In this document: one piece after another, positions 35,546-44,750 of the stretch
Layout: every line of letters starts with the position of its first letter
Numbering within the stretch: position 1 is the stretch's first letter
DNA from: a bacterium
Lineage (GTDB): Bacteria > Auribacterota > Auribacteria > Auribacterales > Auribacteraceae
DNA length: 64,000 nt
Assembly (NCBI GenBank): GCA_024233545.1
Contig: JACKPL010000001.1
Location: 124,001-188,000 of the forward strand
Reading direction: 5' to 3'
Made by a program: the position numbers and the translations under genes
Notes under the pieces: generated by a model
The model's database searches: none
What the model was told of the DNA's origin: nothing
Seen by the model: the letters and a program-made list of their open reading frames with translations, nothing else

Positions 35546-36277
35546 TTATTTTTTGAATCTTTTAATTCCGATACTGAGAATAGCTGAGCCGAGCAAAATC
35601 AACGATGCCGGTTCGGGTATTGCGATCGGAGCGGTGTCTAAAATAGCGTAATCAAATACAATATATGGTTCGTTAGGTGCTACAATTTCTACAAGGACAA
35701 TTCCGTCGAGCATACTAGCCCACGGTACAACAGTGTATGTTCCCCAAATTGCTCCGTCTTTAGGAGTACCGGGGTAATTTGAATTGCCCGGAAGTGTAAC
35801 AAATTGCCCGTCGACTTCAGCGTGCATCGGGATGACATCAAAATCGCCGTAAACGAAGCTCACGTAATGATCTTTGCCGTAATCGGGATCGATGGGGTTT
35901 GGGAGACTGAACGTAAACCGGAAAAACGCGACGTCTGCAAGCCCGGGGCGTCCTGCAAAACTGGTTGATAAAGTAACGTCAGTCCATTGAGCTCCTTCAG
36001 TGTCTGCGGCTTCTGCAACAGACCGATTATCGTAATCATCTCCTTGTCCGGTTGCAACGATGTTATTAGTGTTTAAATCTGGAAGAAGGTCTAATGGGCC
36101 AAGCGTTCCGTTGCCGTCTTTATCGGCTGGGCCGCCGTCAGAACCGGTTAAGCCTGCAACAGATCCATCCCATCCGAAACTGTCAATATCGCCAATTATT
36201 TGAGTAATTGCGTGTGATGAAGAAGTGTACAACACTAATCCCATAACTGCCAAACTGAGAAATTTTGCTTTTATCAT
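35546..36277 (-). CDS. PEP-CTERM secreted protein, exosortase substrate
   Basis: A 243-residue secreted protein. The start at 36277 is fixed by a GGGAGG Shine-Dalgarno 8 bases upstream and by the signal peptide MIKAKFLSLAVMGLVLYTSSSHA. The C-terminus is a textbook PEP-CTERM tag: Pro-Glu-Pro in AIPEPASL, a hydrophobic helix LILLGSAILSIGI, then the basic end KRFKK. The middle is a beta-rich, Asp/Gly-rich domain with DADKDGNGTLGPLD-like calcium-binding character, but I do not recognise a named fold. It is the only PEP-CTERM protein seen in the window and a presumed client of the exosortase at 2.3-3.2 kb. Confidence 0.92.
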   Translation of the reverse strand: MIKAKFLSLAVMGLVLYTSSSHAITQIIGDIDSFGWDGSVAGLTGSDGGPADKDGNGTLGPLDLLPDLNTNNIVATGQGDDYDNRSVAEAADTEGAQWTDVTLSTSFAGRPGLADVAFFRFTFSLPNPIDPDYGKDHYVSFVYGDFDVIPMHAEVDGQFVTLPGNSNYPGTPKDGAIWGTYTVVPWASMLDGIVLVEIVAPNEPYIVFDYAILDTAPIAIPEPASLILLGSAILSIGIKRFKK

Positions 36278-36332
36278 TGAAAAATCCTCCCAATAAAAAG
36301 TGAAAACGACGGTCAAATGCAAAATACACTTA

Positions 36333-36361
36333 ATTATATGCAATTCAATGCGTTATAGCAA
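36333..36361 (-). promoter_or_regulatory. Sigma70-type promoter of the PEP-CTERM gene
   Basis: On the minus strand TTGCTA (36361-36356) and TATAAT (36338-36333) are 17 bases apart, about 55 bases upstream of the ATG. This is a near-consensus promoter. Confidence 0.6.
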
Positions 36362-36435
36362 TATTTTTTTTAATTGTTTCTAAGTGCTGGTATAAACGCT
36401 GATATAAAAAAGCTGAATAAACGCGGAAAACTTTT

Positions 36436-36825
36436 TTATTCTTTTTTGTTCTTTTCTTTTATCGTTTGCCACATTGGAATGAAATTGTACGTTGGATAAA
36501 ATTCTGACCGGAATGCTCCCCACGCATTTTTTTCAATAGCCAGGTTGACTGTCCTAAGTTGAGCAGGAGGAACTTTTAGTGTTATTACATGCCCGATGCC
36601 CATCACGATGTGCCAATTGACAATTTCCACTCCTTCTGGGGGAAATTCCTTCCAGAATCCGGTGTTTTCAAGATGTTCGTTGATTTGGTCAAGTGTTTTT
36701 GATTGGTCATGCCGTAATATAATCGTAAGCAATAATGTTTCAGGTTCGGCATACGATTGGCTCGCCATAATCGCGATTGCAAAAAACAAATGGAGAATTA
36801 TTGCTGTACATTTGAGTAACTTCAT
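36436..36825 (-). CDS. Small secreted protein, unknown function
   Basis: A 129-residue protein with a signal peptide (cleavage near SQSYA-EP) and a compact alpha/beta domain: a beta strand TLLLTIILRHD, a helix KTLDQINEHLENTGFW, then strands with WHIVMGIGHVITLKVP. The pattern resembles small ferredoxin-like-fold dimeric proteins often found in the periplasm, but no family is recognised. AAAGGA precedes the ATG. It sits 14 bp downstream of the peroxiredoxin-like gene on the same strand, so it probably belongs to that operon. Confidence 0.7.
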   Translation of the reverse strand: MKLLKCTAIILHLFFAIAIMASQSYAEPETLLLTIILRHDQSKTLDQINEHLENTGFWKEFPPEGVEIVNWHIVMGIGHVITLKVPPAQLRTVNLAIEKNAWGAFRSEFYPTYNFIPMWQTIKEKNKKE

Positions 36826-36839
36826 ATAAATCCTTTTTG

Positions 36840-37586
36840 TTATTCTTGGAGTAATTCAAGCACAGTTATAATTTCTGCGGGTTCGGCTCTTTTGCTGTAA
36901 TCTGTATTGACAAACGTGTAAACGATAGTTCCTTCGCTATCCACAATAAAAGTTGCAGGAACAGGAAGTGTATTTAACGTGTCACCATTTACTGTTTCCA
37001 AGTCTATGCCGAAATCTTTGTAAGTATTTTTTAATTTTTCAGGCAGAGTAAACGTTATGCCGAATGAACCGGCGACAGTATTGCCTTTATCGGAAAGGAC
37101 TTCAAATTCCAGTGTGTTTTTTGTTGCGGTATCCAAAGTGTCATCAGGTTGTTCTGGGCTTATTGCGACAAGCGTTGCGCCGAGTTCTTTAATGCGCGGC
37201 AACGATTGTTGCAAGGCTCTGAGCGATAGGTTACAATAGGGGCACCATCCTCCGCGGTAGAACGTGATAACCACAGGGCCGTCTTTAAGTTTTTCCTGAA
37301 TCGAAAAAAGCTCACCTTTAGCGTTAGGCAGTTCAAAAAAGGGAACGGTGTCGCCTTTCTGCAGGCAGGTTTGTGGTATGTTCTTGCCGGATATTTCTTC
37401 TGCCGCCTGCCGCATAATCTCGGCGGACTCAGGAGTAATCCGTGATTGAGATTCAGCGGCAAACGCGTCAAGCTGTTCTTGTAATGATTGCGGGATATCA
37501 GAAGGCGTGTTGCCGGTTTCTGCTCTGGTAGTGCTTACCGCAGTGCAGATGAAAAAGAGTAAGTAAATTGAGCGGTATTTATACAT
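36840..37586 (-). CDS. Exported peroxiredoxin-like (AhpC/TSA) protein
   Basis: A 248-residue thioredoxin-fold protein with a signal peptide (to about residue 23). The active-site loop is FYRGGWCPYCNLSL, so the peroxidatic position is a C-x-x-C pair as in the peroxiredoxin-like/AhpC-TSA family, and the later VPATFIVDSEGTIVY segment is typical. It should reduce peroxides or disulfides outside the cytoplasm. AAGGAG stands 7 bases before the ATG. It is divergent from msrB, which repairs oxidised methionine, so the two form an envelope oxidative-damage pair. Confidence 0.86.
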   Translation of the reverse strand: MYKYRSIYLLFFICTAVSTTRAETGNTPSDIPQSLQEQLDAFAAESQSRITPESAEIMRQAAEEISGKNIPQTCLQKGDTVPFFELPNAKGELFSIQEKLKDGPVVITFYRGGWCPYCNLSLRALQQSLPRIKELGATLVAISPEQPDDTLDTATKNTLEFEVLSDKGNTVAGSFGITFTLPEKLKNTYKDFGIDLETVNGDTLNTLPVPATFIVDSEGTIVYTFVNTDYSKRAEPAEIITVLELLQE

Positions 37587-37728
37587 TTTGGACTCCTTAG
37601 AGAAATAATTTAATTAAAGAATGGAAGCATTTTCTGTATAATGAATATAATAGAAAGTGAACATTTATTACATGTAGTGACACTAAGTAAAAGCAACGTA
37701 ATGATACAACAAATAAAATGGAGATACA

Positions 37729-38280
37729 ATGAAAACAAATTCAATTATAAAGGTTATTTTAGCCGGTGTTATCGGAGGAGGAATTGTGCTGTATTTGTTC
37801 ACGAATACCACCGACGCTGAAGGCGAACCGGAAATAGCCAGAGAAGAAGAAATGAGAGACTCTACTGAGGAGAAAATATCCATGGATCCAAATAGCTGTA
37901 AATCACCCGAGGAATGGCGGAAAGAATTGGAACCGGAACAATTTCATGTGACTCGAGAAAAAGGGACGGAACGTCCATTTACCGGTAAATATTGGAGCAA
38001 CAAAGCAGACGGAAAATATACCTGTGTTTGTTGCGGAAATGTACTTTTCGATTCTAAAACCAAATACGATTCAGGTACCGGCTGGCCTAGCTTTTATGCA
38101 CCGGTATCGGAAGATACGGTTGCGTTACATGATGATTACAGTTTTTCGTCTCACCGGATAGAAGTCGTTTGCTCAAAGTGCAATGCACATCTCGGGCATG
38201 TCTTTGACGACGGCCCGGCGCCAACGAACAAACGCTATTGCATAAATTCAGCATCGCTCAATTTTATTAAAGAAAAATAG
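37729..38280 (+). CDS. msrB: Membrane-anchored peptide-methionine (R)-S-oxide reductase
   Basis: MsrB reduces methionine-R-sulfoxide in proteins. A single N-terminal hydrophobic segment (residues 7-24) anchors it, and a charged linker leads to the MsrB domain from about residue 50. Zinc-binding CxxC pairs are visible in TCVCCGNVLF and VVCSKCNAHLGH, the substrate-binding block is GTGWPSFY, and the catalytic Cys is in RYCINSASL. The domain is full length. A weak promoter (TTAAAG, 17 bp, TATAAT at 37637-37642) lies upstream. No msrA is adjacent. Confidence 0.9.
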   Translation: MKTNSIIKVILAGVIGGGIVLYLFTNTTDAEGEPEIAREEEMRDSTEEKISMDPNSCKSPEEWRKELEPEQFHVTREKGTERPFTGKYWSNKADGKYTCVCCGNVLFDSKTKYDSGTGWPSFYAPVSEDTVALHDDYSFSSHRIEVVCSKCNAHLGHVFDDGPAPTNKRYCINSASLNFIKEK

Positions 38281-38307
38281 ACGGTTTATCGGTGTAAATA
38301 ACGTTCC

Positions 38308-39252
38308 TTATTCATGCAGTGAAAATGATATGGGCTTGTTGTCGACATATACAGATGATTTGTCAAGAAACTGGTGTTTTTCCATAGAATTATTGGCATA
38401 TTTTCGAGCCGCCGAAGAAGTAACCAAAAATCGGCAGACAGTTTTTTTGATTGGTAGTGGGGGTGTAGTGTTGGTTTGAACCGGAACAATGAAACTGAGG
38501 CTGTATCCGTAAAAGAGCCCGCGGTTATCGATTTTTGATAGAGGTTTTATGATTTTTGAGACTATCCGGTCAAATACTGCGGCACACAGTTTTTCGTTTG
38601 AAAACTGGTCAAAGAGAAATGGTTGAACAGCACTAAACCGAAATGTCAAATACTGCTGTTCTTCGCTTTGTATCAACTGGATAGAACTTGTTTGAAGAGA
38701 CACGTCCGATAAATACCCTTCAAGAAGCAGAGTGTCAAGAATATTGATTACTTGTTCTTTTGTTGCCTGTCCTTCGCGCGATTCGGGGAAATCGTCTGCA
38801 AAAAAGTCAGCTGATGCTATATAATTAACCGTACGAATGGTTTTAATGTCTGTAAGAGTAACTTTTTTTACAGAAAACCCCAGTTCGTCATTTGATGTTA
38901 TAAGCAACGAACCTTTTTGCGGCGCATATCCTTCCTTTTCGACAGTATAATCAAGATATGACGTAAATTTGTGTTCAGTGCTGTGAGAACCGTAAATGGC
39001 AGGGACATCAACATAGGCTGTTGCCATTCCGTCAGCGGCAGTGGCTTTATGAATCAGCGGCAATGGGTTTTCACTGGCAGATTGCAGTAAAAAAGTGATT
39101 GCGGCTCCTTCGACAGGGGAACCGCCTTGATTCAAAACCTGAATAGTATATTTATGGCGCGCAGATTTTTGGAGCGGTTCTTCACTGTTAATGCCGCTGA
39201 GATGTGCTAGTGTGATTACAGCGGCCATGAAAACAATCGGTTTCCTGTTCAT
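38308..39252 (-). CDS. Secreted protein with Ig/CNA-like domain, unknown function
   Basis: A 314-residue exported protein. ATG 39252 is favoured over 39270 because AAGGAG lies 6 bases upstream and the signal peptide starts there. Residues about 25-130 look like a beta-sandwich: YTIQVLNQGGSPVEGAAITFLL followed by GMATAYVDVP and EGYAPQKGSLLI resembles a carboxypeptidase-regulatory or bacterial Ig-like domain. The C-terminal half is not recognised. The gene stands alone, converging on msrB. Confidence 0.65.
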   Translation of the reverse strand: MNRKPIVFMAAVITLAHLSGINSEEPLQKSARHKYTIQVLNQGGSPVEGAAITFLLQSASENPLPLIHKATAADGMATAYVDVPAIYGSHSTEHKFTSYLDYTVEKEGYAPQKGSLLITSNDELGFSVKKVTLTDIKTIRTVNYIASADFFADDFPESREGQATKEQVINILDTLLLEGYLSDVSLQTSSIQLIQSEEQQYLTFRFSAVQPFLFDQFSNEKLCAAVFDRIVSKIIKPLSKIDNRGLFYGYSLSFIVPVQTNTTPPLPIKKTVCRFLVTSSAARKYANNSMEKHQFLDKSSVYVDNKPISFSLHE

Positions 39253-39270
39253 GTTATACTCCTTGTGCAA

Positions 39271-39666
39271 GTATGTTCGCTGTTTTTAAGCGGTTCGATA
39301 TTGCGAAAATAAAGTCTGTTGATGTGCAAGAATATGTGTCTCTTATACTATTTTATAAAGATATAATCTTCCATAGTTTTTTTCTTAGCTATATTTAATT
39401 ATGTAATTATATCCGTCTTTAAGTCTTTCTTAATGAGCAACCTACTTATAAGTAAGTGTGTAACTTTATTAAATGAGTATAAATAAAAAAACTTACGTAT
39501 ATTTGCATAACTATGAAGCCTGTGCTATAATAGTATTGAAAGTTCAAAAGCGCCTTACAGATTGATTATGTCATATTCCCTCCGACATCTTTAATTCTTG
39601 ACCGGATTACTATTTCTCATGCGCCCAGTGTTTAAGAGGTAACCAGTTTCTGAGGAGAAAAATACA
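39271..39666. other. AT-rich spacer with promoter, no gene seen
   Basis: 396 bases between divergent genes. It holds a consensus promoter at 39503-39531 directed to the right; I see no reading frame, tRNA or repeat. Confidence 0.45.
39503..39531 (+). promoter_or_regulatory. Sigma70-type promoter of the RHS unit
   Basis: TTGCAT (39503-39508), 17-base spacer, perfect TATAAT (39526-39531). Transcription would start near 39538 and read through the 62-codon ORF into the RHS gene. Confidence 0.6.
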
Positions 39667-39855
39667 ATGGATGCATTATCAGGTGAAACAGTAATTAGAA
39701 TGCTTGTGTGTTTTCTTGTTCCGCAACCTAAACCCGTTGTTGAAAATGGATCATTAGTACCGTATGCTAATGATGCGGTGAACGCACGTTCACTGCTTAC
39801 TTTTTTGCATCGCTATAAGATCAATCCGAAGTGCGGCATTTGCCCATGCCGATAG
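39667..39855 (+). CDS. Possible 62-residue leader protein, unknown
   Basis: A short ORF that starts 128 bases after a strong promoter and has GAGGAGA 9 bases before its ATG, which is the reason to list it. The product contains a hydrophobic stretch (MLVCFLVPQP) and a C-terminal Cys pair in CGICPCR. No family is recognised. It precedes the RHS gene on the same strand, so it may be a small partner or merely leader sequence. Confidence 0.35.
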   Translation: MDALSGETVIRMLVCFLVPQPKPVVENGSLVPYANDAVNARSLLTFLHRYKINPKCGICPCR

Positions 39856-39995
39856 AGTGTTTTCCGTCGCAGTATAACATGTGAAGTGAAGTTTAAAAAG
39901 AATGATATTTGTTTTCATGTTTATTCTTCTCACAGGAGAAGTGTGTTCGGAAAGAAGGTACAATAAATAAAACCACTTATATAAGGAGCAACCGG

Positions 39996-41174
39996 ATGAA
40001 ACTGCATAACACTTTTCTTTTAAAATCGTTATGTATTATCTATTGTATGATGGCGGGGATAACGGCAAATGAGGCGCATTCCTATGTCGCAAAAGATGTT
40101 CATAAATGGGATGACATTCAGTCATTGCTTAAGGGAGATTATAAATATGATAAAACAGATGTGCTTGTGAATACAGTATATCGGCTGACACGTTTTTACA
40201 GCAGTGCAAATAAGCATAGGGGAATATTCGGCACGGGTTGGACAGCAAATGTTGAAGCTTCATATTATATTACCGATTGCGGCATCACCGTATTACGCAC
40301 AGCTAATACCGAATATTCCCTTTATCCGCTTGCGGAATACGATGTTTCCACAGATGATGAAATCCGCAAAGGATGGTTTTCAGTATGTGTTGAGGGAATT
40401 ATATATACTTTTGATTCGATCCGCCGTTTAATTCGGATTAAAGAAATATCCTCTGATACTTTTGTGGATATCGCGTATGATGCGTTAGCACGTATTGAAA
40501 CCCTTTCCGATAAATACGAGCGGGCTATTACGTTCTTTTATAATTCCGAAAGAATGATCGGGCACATATGCGATCCTTATGGACGAACGGTATCGTATAC
40601 GTATGATAAAGCAGGGAATTTAGTGTGCATACGAGGAGCGGAAATCGATACGGAAATATATGTCTATGACGCACAAAACCGGCTTATCTCAATCGGCTCA
40701 AAATATGAGTCTTTCCTGACAAATATTGGATATTCGGAATCCGGTAAACTTGCCTTTATCAAGAATGACGGCGGCAGTGAAACATTCGATTACAGAAAAA
40801 TTACCGAAGGGGAACTTAAAGTAGTCCGGCATGAACCAAAAGGAGTCCGTAAAGAAATTTTTTATCGGGCGGCAGATGCGGCATTTTATGTTGAGGTGTG
40901 CGGAGAAATACGAAAAAACACTGCTCGGAAAAGACAAAGAACACTTAACTCTTCAACCAGTATTTCGGCTCAGGTAGATGTTGAATACGATGACTGCAAG
41001 AATCTTATAAAGCAAACCGATGATTTGGGGCGATGTACGTTTGTAAAATATGATTTTTGGAATAATCCGATCGAAATACAAAAACCTAATGGAAATACTA
41101 TTTACTTTTTTTATGATGCCGACAAAAGGCTGGTTCGTATAGAAGATGTCAACGATCATACGGCAGTACAATAA
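39996..41174 (+). pseudogene. RHS/YD-repeat protein, N-terminal part only
   Basis: A 392-residue protein beginning at an ATG with AAGGAG 8 bases upstream and carrying a signal peptide. After an N-terminal RHS domain (FGTGWTANVEASY), YD-type repeats are plain: DPYGRTVSYTYDKAGNLV, YVYDAQNRLISIG, FFYDADKRLVRIEDVNDH. RHS proteins are normally well over 1,000 residues and continue to a conserved core and variable toxic tip. Here the frame stops in mid-repeat at 41174. RHS sequence resumes only at 49.35 kb, with eight kilobases of unrelated genes between. I interpret it as the 5' piece of a split gene; independent function as a short YD protein is possible. Confidence 0.75.
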
Positions 41175-41178
41175 ACGG

Positions 41179-42405
41179 TTATTTATACCAGATGCCAACG
41201 ATCTTGTATGCTTGTGCAATCTGGGATGCGTTAATCCGTACATCCTTTGCTTTTTCTGCGAGGGGCTGAAGCAAGATTCCCTCATGGGTAATCCGGTATA
41301 AACAGAGATAAAATGAGCCGTTTTCAAGCAGTACAAACGCATAGTCGCCGTTGGTCGGTTTCTGGAGAAATGAATACAAAATAGTTTGGCCCGGAAGTAT
41401 CGCCGGACGAAATGCCGAGCTGGTTACTTTTGTCGCAAAAATACCCGGTGAAATGGTGAACGAATCGCGGCTCGACTTTTTCTCGAAACACTTTTTAATG
41501 TCATCGGGAGATGTAAGTTCTGTTACTATCGGGATAGTAAGCTGGTTGGGGCGTGAAGAATTTTTTGCGGCGCCGGCAGAATGTGGTTCCTGATTGGGAA
41601 GCGCCACGTTGAGCGAGGGGAGAAAATAAATATAATCATGATTCATATTGTCAATTATTTTGATACTTTTCGTTTGAGGAAAATAGTACCATATTTTTAT
41701 CGATTCCATACCGAAAACACATGATAAATAGAGCGAATGAAGCATTGCGTGTTCGGATAACACATGGTTAAACTGCTCGACCGCGTTTTGATAAAGGTCT
41801 ATATTTTTAAAAGCGGTGGGGTTTGGAAATTCGGGAAATTCAGGAAAAACAAAATTTTTCGAGTAATATTTTTCAAGGCATTCGATCCATTCTTGGAAAT
41901 AATGAGGTTTCGGGGGTGCTGATGCAAAAAAGCCGATTTCTTTTCGTTCTTTTTCAATATCGAGAGCAGGATGATGAAGCGCAAGGTATTTTGCCGCACG
42001 GTCTGCGCGAAAAAGTTTTTCTCCCACATAGATAGTGTAATAGAAAAAAACGAATGTTATTTCCTCCTCCATTTTTCCGAATGGATGGTAAGAGAATATT
42101 TCTTCCACAAGATTCATTGTTGAACAACAGTTGAGCAGTTGGTTTCTCAGTGCAGGGTATGATGGAGCGGGTTTCTCATGTTTCTTTGCAGTATCAGGTT
42201 CTTTTTCGGAGTGTGCACGGTCAATGAGTTCTTCAGGGTCGTAGTGCAGGGCGGCGGCGATTTTTCGCACGATGTGGTCGGTTGGAATTATGTTCTGTTC
42301 GCTTGAATTCGTTAAGTCGTATGGTTGTGCGAGCTGAAGCTTTTCAGAAAGGTCTGAGTAGTTCATGTCGCCTTTGAGTTCTTTTATAAATGGCCAGAAA
42401 TTCAT
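41179..42405 (-). CDS. HTH regulator with a degenerate S24 (LexA-like) domain
   Basis: The frame is open from 42522, but the recognisable protein begins near MNFWPFIKEL (42405). An XRE-type helix-turn-helix (LSEKLQLAQPYDLTNSSEQ, then IVRKIAAALHYDPEELI) is followed by about 200 unassigned residues. The C-terminal domain follows S24 peptidases: TSSAFRPAILPGQTILY and NGDYAFVLLENG. The usual catalytic pair looks damaged. The Ser is at best displaced (SSAF in place of DSM), and the Lys of the VKRL motif is replaced in LCLYRI. It may repress the neighbouring VanZ/EPS genes without self-cleavage (inference). It converges on the RHS fragment. Confidence 0.6.
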   Translation of the reverse strand: MNFWPFIKELKGDMNYSDLSEKLQLAQPYDLTNSSEQNIIPTDHIVRKIAAALHYDPEELIDRAHSEKEPDTAKKHEKPAPSYPALRNQLLNCCSTMNLVEEIFSYHPFGKMEEEITFVFFYYTIYVGEKLFRADRAAKYLALHHPALDIEKERKEIGFFASAPPKPHYFQEWIECLEKYYSKNFVFPEFPEFPNPTAFKNIDLYQNAVEQFNHVLSEHAMLHSLYLSCVFGMESIKIWYYFPQTKSIKIIDNMNHDYIYFLPSLNVALPNQEPHSAGAAKNSSRPNQLTIPIVTELTSPDDIKKCFEKKSSRDSFTISPGIFATKVTSSAFRPAILPGQTILYSFLQKPTNGDYAFVLLENGSFYLCLYRITHEGILLQPLAEKAKDVRINASQIAQAYKIVGIWYK

Positions 42406-42540
42406 GAGCGCACGCATCCCGTTTTGTAGCAGTAAATAGTAAATCCTACCTAAAATTTCGGAATATGAAGTTTCTTCTTTAGATTTATAATCTACATAAT
42501 ATAAAAATATAGGTTGGAGCAAATGACTGCAGTGCAGGCA

Positions 42541-43851
42541 CTATAAGGCGGGCTGTTGAGAAACTGCAGTGTGTTTCAAAGCGGTTCTTAATGCAAAAAA
42601 ACGGTGTGTCCAATAATATCCGAGTGCGCATCCTGTACCTCCTGAAATAACGTCGGTTATATCACAGAACCGAGTGGCGATAGCACAATGAGGCAGTTCG
42701 CATATGAGCGCAACAATGCATCCTGCCGAAAAAATACGAAATAATGAAAGATGTTTATTGCGAGCAAGATAACATCCTATCGGCAGAAAAAGTAATATCT
42801 GTGCGATCAAATCGGCAATGCTTGACATGGATATGGTGACAAAATAACTGGCAAACGGTATGATAGAGTACCATGATATATTCGAACTGAACGTATCAGC
42901 CAGCCGGAATGGGAAAAAATAATTGAATATAAAAAAGATGGTGTAATTAAAAGTAAAAAAAAGCCGCATAGCTCGAAACCGTGTTGTGTTTGGGCGGAAC
43001 TTTTTGAACCACAGGAGCCCGTGAAAGATTCCGGCTGAGCCGAAAACAAAATTTGACACGCTCGTTCCGCGTGAAACTATAAATAGCTGAACGGCTTCAA
43101 CAGAGGCAACAGCAAATAGTCCTCCGATTGCGGCATACAGTATCTGTTTCCCGCTGAAACTGCGGGGCAGAAAAGCAGAACAAAACATATATGGCCCGAC
43201 AGTAAAAAAAATAAAGTTGTTGCCAGATGACTGCATCGCATCCCATTGCAGAAACAATTCTGTGTGTGATAGAGAAAATTTGACGGCGTCTTTTATATCG
43301 CCAAGGTCGAGAGTAAAATCGAAAGGCATAAGCTGGTAAAATAAAATGCCGAAAAATATACTATATGCATAAAGCATAGGAAGCGGTTTTTTAAGCAGGG
43401 ATATTAAAAAAGGTTTTATCGATTTTCCAAATCTATTATGATACACACAAGAAAATATGCTTCCGATGAGAGCGCCCAGTGTATTATTGCAAACATCGGT
43501 AACACTTGAAACGCGAATCACGGTAAACAACTGAAACAGTTCAAGGAGAGCGCTGAGGACGAATCCCAACAGAATAACGCGAAGGATGAGCAGAATATTC
43601 CCGATCCGTCCGTGCAGTGCGCCGGCAGTAAGAAAACCGAACGGCATAAAAAGCGCGATATTGCTTGCGAGATCGGTAAGCGATGTGCGCCTCCCATTGA
43701 TAAAGTACGGTATCCATCGGATATCATGGAAACGATGCTGTACTTCGGCAAATGAAAAATGCAGGTGGAATGGGACGAGGCAAGCATAGATGAGGAACAA
43801 TGTAAAACATACAGCGGTATTTTTATAAAGAGTATTGGTTTTTAAATCCAT
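42541..43851 (-). CDS. VanZ-like membrane protein with two VanZ domains
   Basis: A polytopic protein of about 436 residues (start 43851 MDLKTNT preferred; the frame is open to 43890, overlapping the divergent deacetylase). It has ten to twelve membrane spans. Two VanZ-type blocks can be seen: LTDLASNIALFMPFGFL with LLELFQLF and SVTDVCNNTLGALIGS, and later IADLIAQILLFLPIGCYLA with ITDVISGGTGCALGYY. VanZ-family proteins are frequent in exosortase polysaccharide loci. The exact role is unknown. It lies head to head with the EPS operon. Confidence 0.8.
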   Translation of the reverse strand: MDLKTNTLYKNTAVCFTLFLIYACLVPFHLHFSFAEVQHRFHDIRWIPYFINGRRTSLTDLASNIALFMPFGFLTAGALHGRIGNILLILRVILLGFVLSALLELFQLFTVIRVSSVTDVCNNTLGALIGSIFSCVYHNRFGKSIKPFLISLLKKPLPMLYAYSIFFGILFYQLMPFDFTLDLGDIKDAVKFSLSHTELFLQWDAMQSSGNNFIFFTVGPYMFCSAFLPRSFSGKQILYAAIGGLFAVASVEAVQLFIVSRGTSVSNFVFGSAGIFHGLLWFKKFRPNTTRFRAMRLFFTFNYTIFFIFNYFFPFRLADTFSSNISWYSIIPFASYFVTISMSSIADLIAQILLFLPIGCYLARNKHLSLFRIFSAGCIVALICELPHCAIATRFCDITDVISGGTGCALGYYWTHRFFALRTALKHTAVSQQPAL

Positions 43852-43872
43852 AAATCTGTCCAGAGAGTTGAA

Positions 43873-44736
43873 ATGCGTAATGACAGCCATATTATAAACG
43901 GGTTATCTATTGATGTAGAGGATTATTTTCACGTATCGAACTTTACTGAGCAATTTCCTTTAGAACGGTGGGATTCGCTTGAATTACGTGTTGAAAACAA
44001 TACGCGGCGTTTGCTGGAATTATTCGAACGCCACTCTGCCCGCGCAACATTTTTTGTACTCGGATGGGTTGCTGAAAAATGTCCCGGATTAGTAAAAAAA
44101 ATTGCGGAGAAAGGGCATGAAATTGCCTGCCACAGCAATCTGCACCGCCTTGTCTACGATCTGACCGATAAAGAATTTAAAGAAGATTTGATTACAGCAA
44201 AAAAAATACTCGAAGACCAATCCGGAAAAGCGGTTGCCGGGTTTCGTGCGCCGAGTTACTCCATAACCCGCCGTAACCTGCATGCATTGGATATTCTGCT
44301 CGAGTGCGGGTTTACCTATGACAGCAGTATTTTCCCTGTTCATCATCATCGCTACGGCATACCGGATTTCGAACGGTTTCCCACACAGGTGGTTACTGTC
44401 AAAGGCGGGCGTATCAATGAATATCCCATATCGACATTGCGCATCGGGCGGAATAATATTCCGGTGGGCGGCGGTGCGTATGCGCGCATTTTTCCTTTGT
44501 GGTTCCTGATGGCGGCGTATAAGAGAATTAACAAAGTGGAAAACAAACCGTTTATCTTCTATCTTCATCCATGGGAAATCGACCCTGCACAACCGCGGGT
44601 TCCGTGTTCGCGGTTAACGCGAATCAGGCATTATACCAATATTTCAACGATGGAAAGACGGCTTGAAAAAATCCTTAGCGGCTTCAATTTTGTGCCGCTT
44701 ATCGAATTGCCGGTGGTCGGCACGACAACACTGTAA
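43873..44736 (+). CDS. Exosortase-associated polysaccharide deacetylase (DUF3473)
   Basis: A 287-residue NodB-fold deacetylase with a DUF3473 tail. Motifs: LSIDVEDYFHV (catalytic Asp/metal Asp region), ATFFVLGW, HEIACHSNLHR (metal-binding H-x3-H variant), GFRAPSYSI and FYLHPWEID. This combination matches TIGR03006, found in loci with exosortase and PEP-CTERM genes, where it de-N-acetylates exopolysaccharide. It is the first gene of an operon of five. The next gene begins 14 bases after its stop. Confidence 0.9.
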   Translation: MRNDSHIINGLSIDVEDYFHVSNFTEQFPLERWDSLELRVENNTRRLLELFERHSARATFFVLGWVAEKCPGLVKKIAEKGHEIACHSNLHRLVYDLTDKEFKEDLITAKKILEDQSGKAVAGFRAPSYSITRRNLHALDILLECGFTYDSSIFPVHHHRYGIPDFERFPTQVVTVKGGRINEYPISTLRIGRNNIPVGGGAYARIFPLWFLMAAYKRINKVENKPFIFYLHPWEIDPAQPRVPCSRLTRIRHYTNISTMERRLEKILSGFNFVPLIELPVVGTTTL

Positions 44737-44750
44737 CAAAAAGGTGACTG

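Noticed and set aside
44089..44592. 167-codon minus-strand ORF inside the deacetylase gene
   Set aside because: Antisense shadow; the plus-strand deacetylase motifs are complete.
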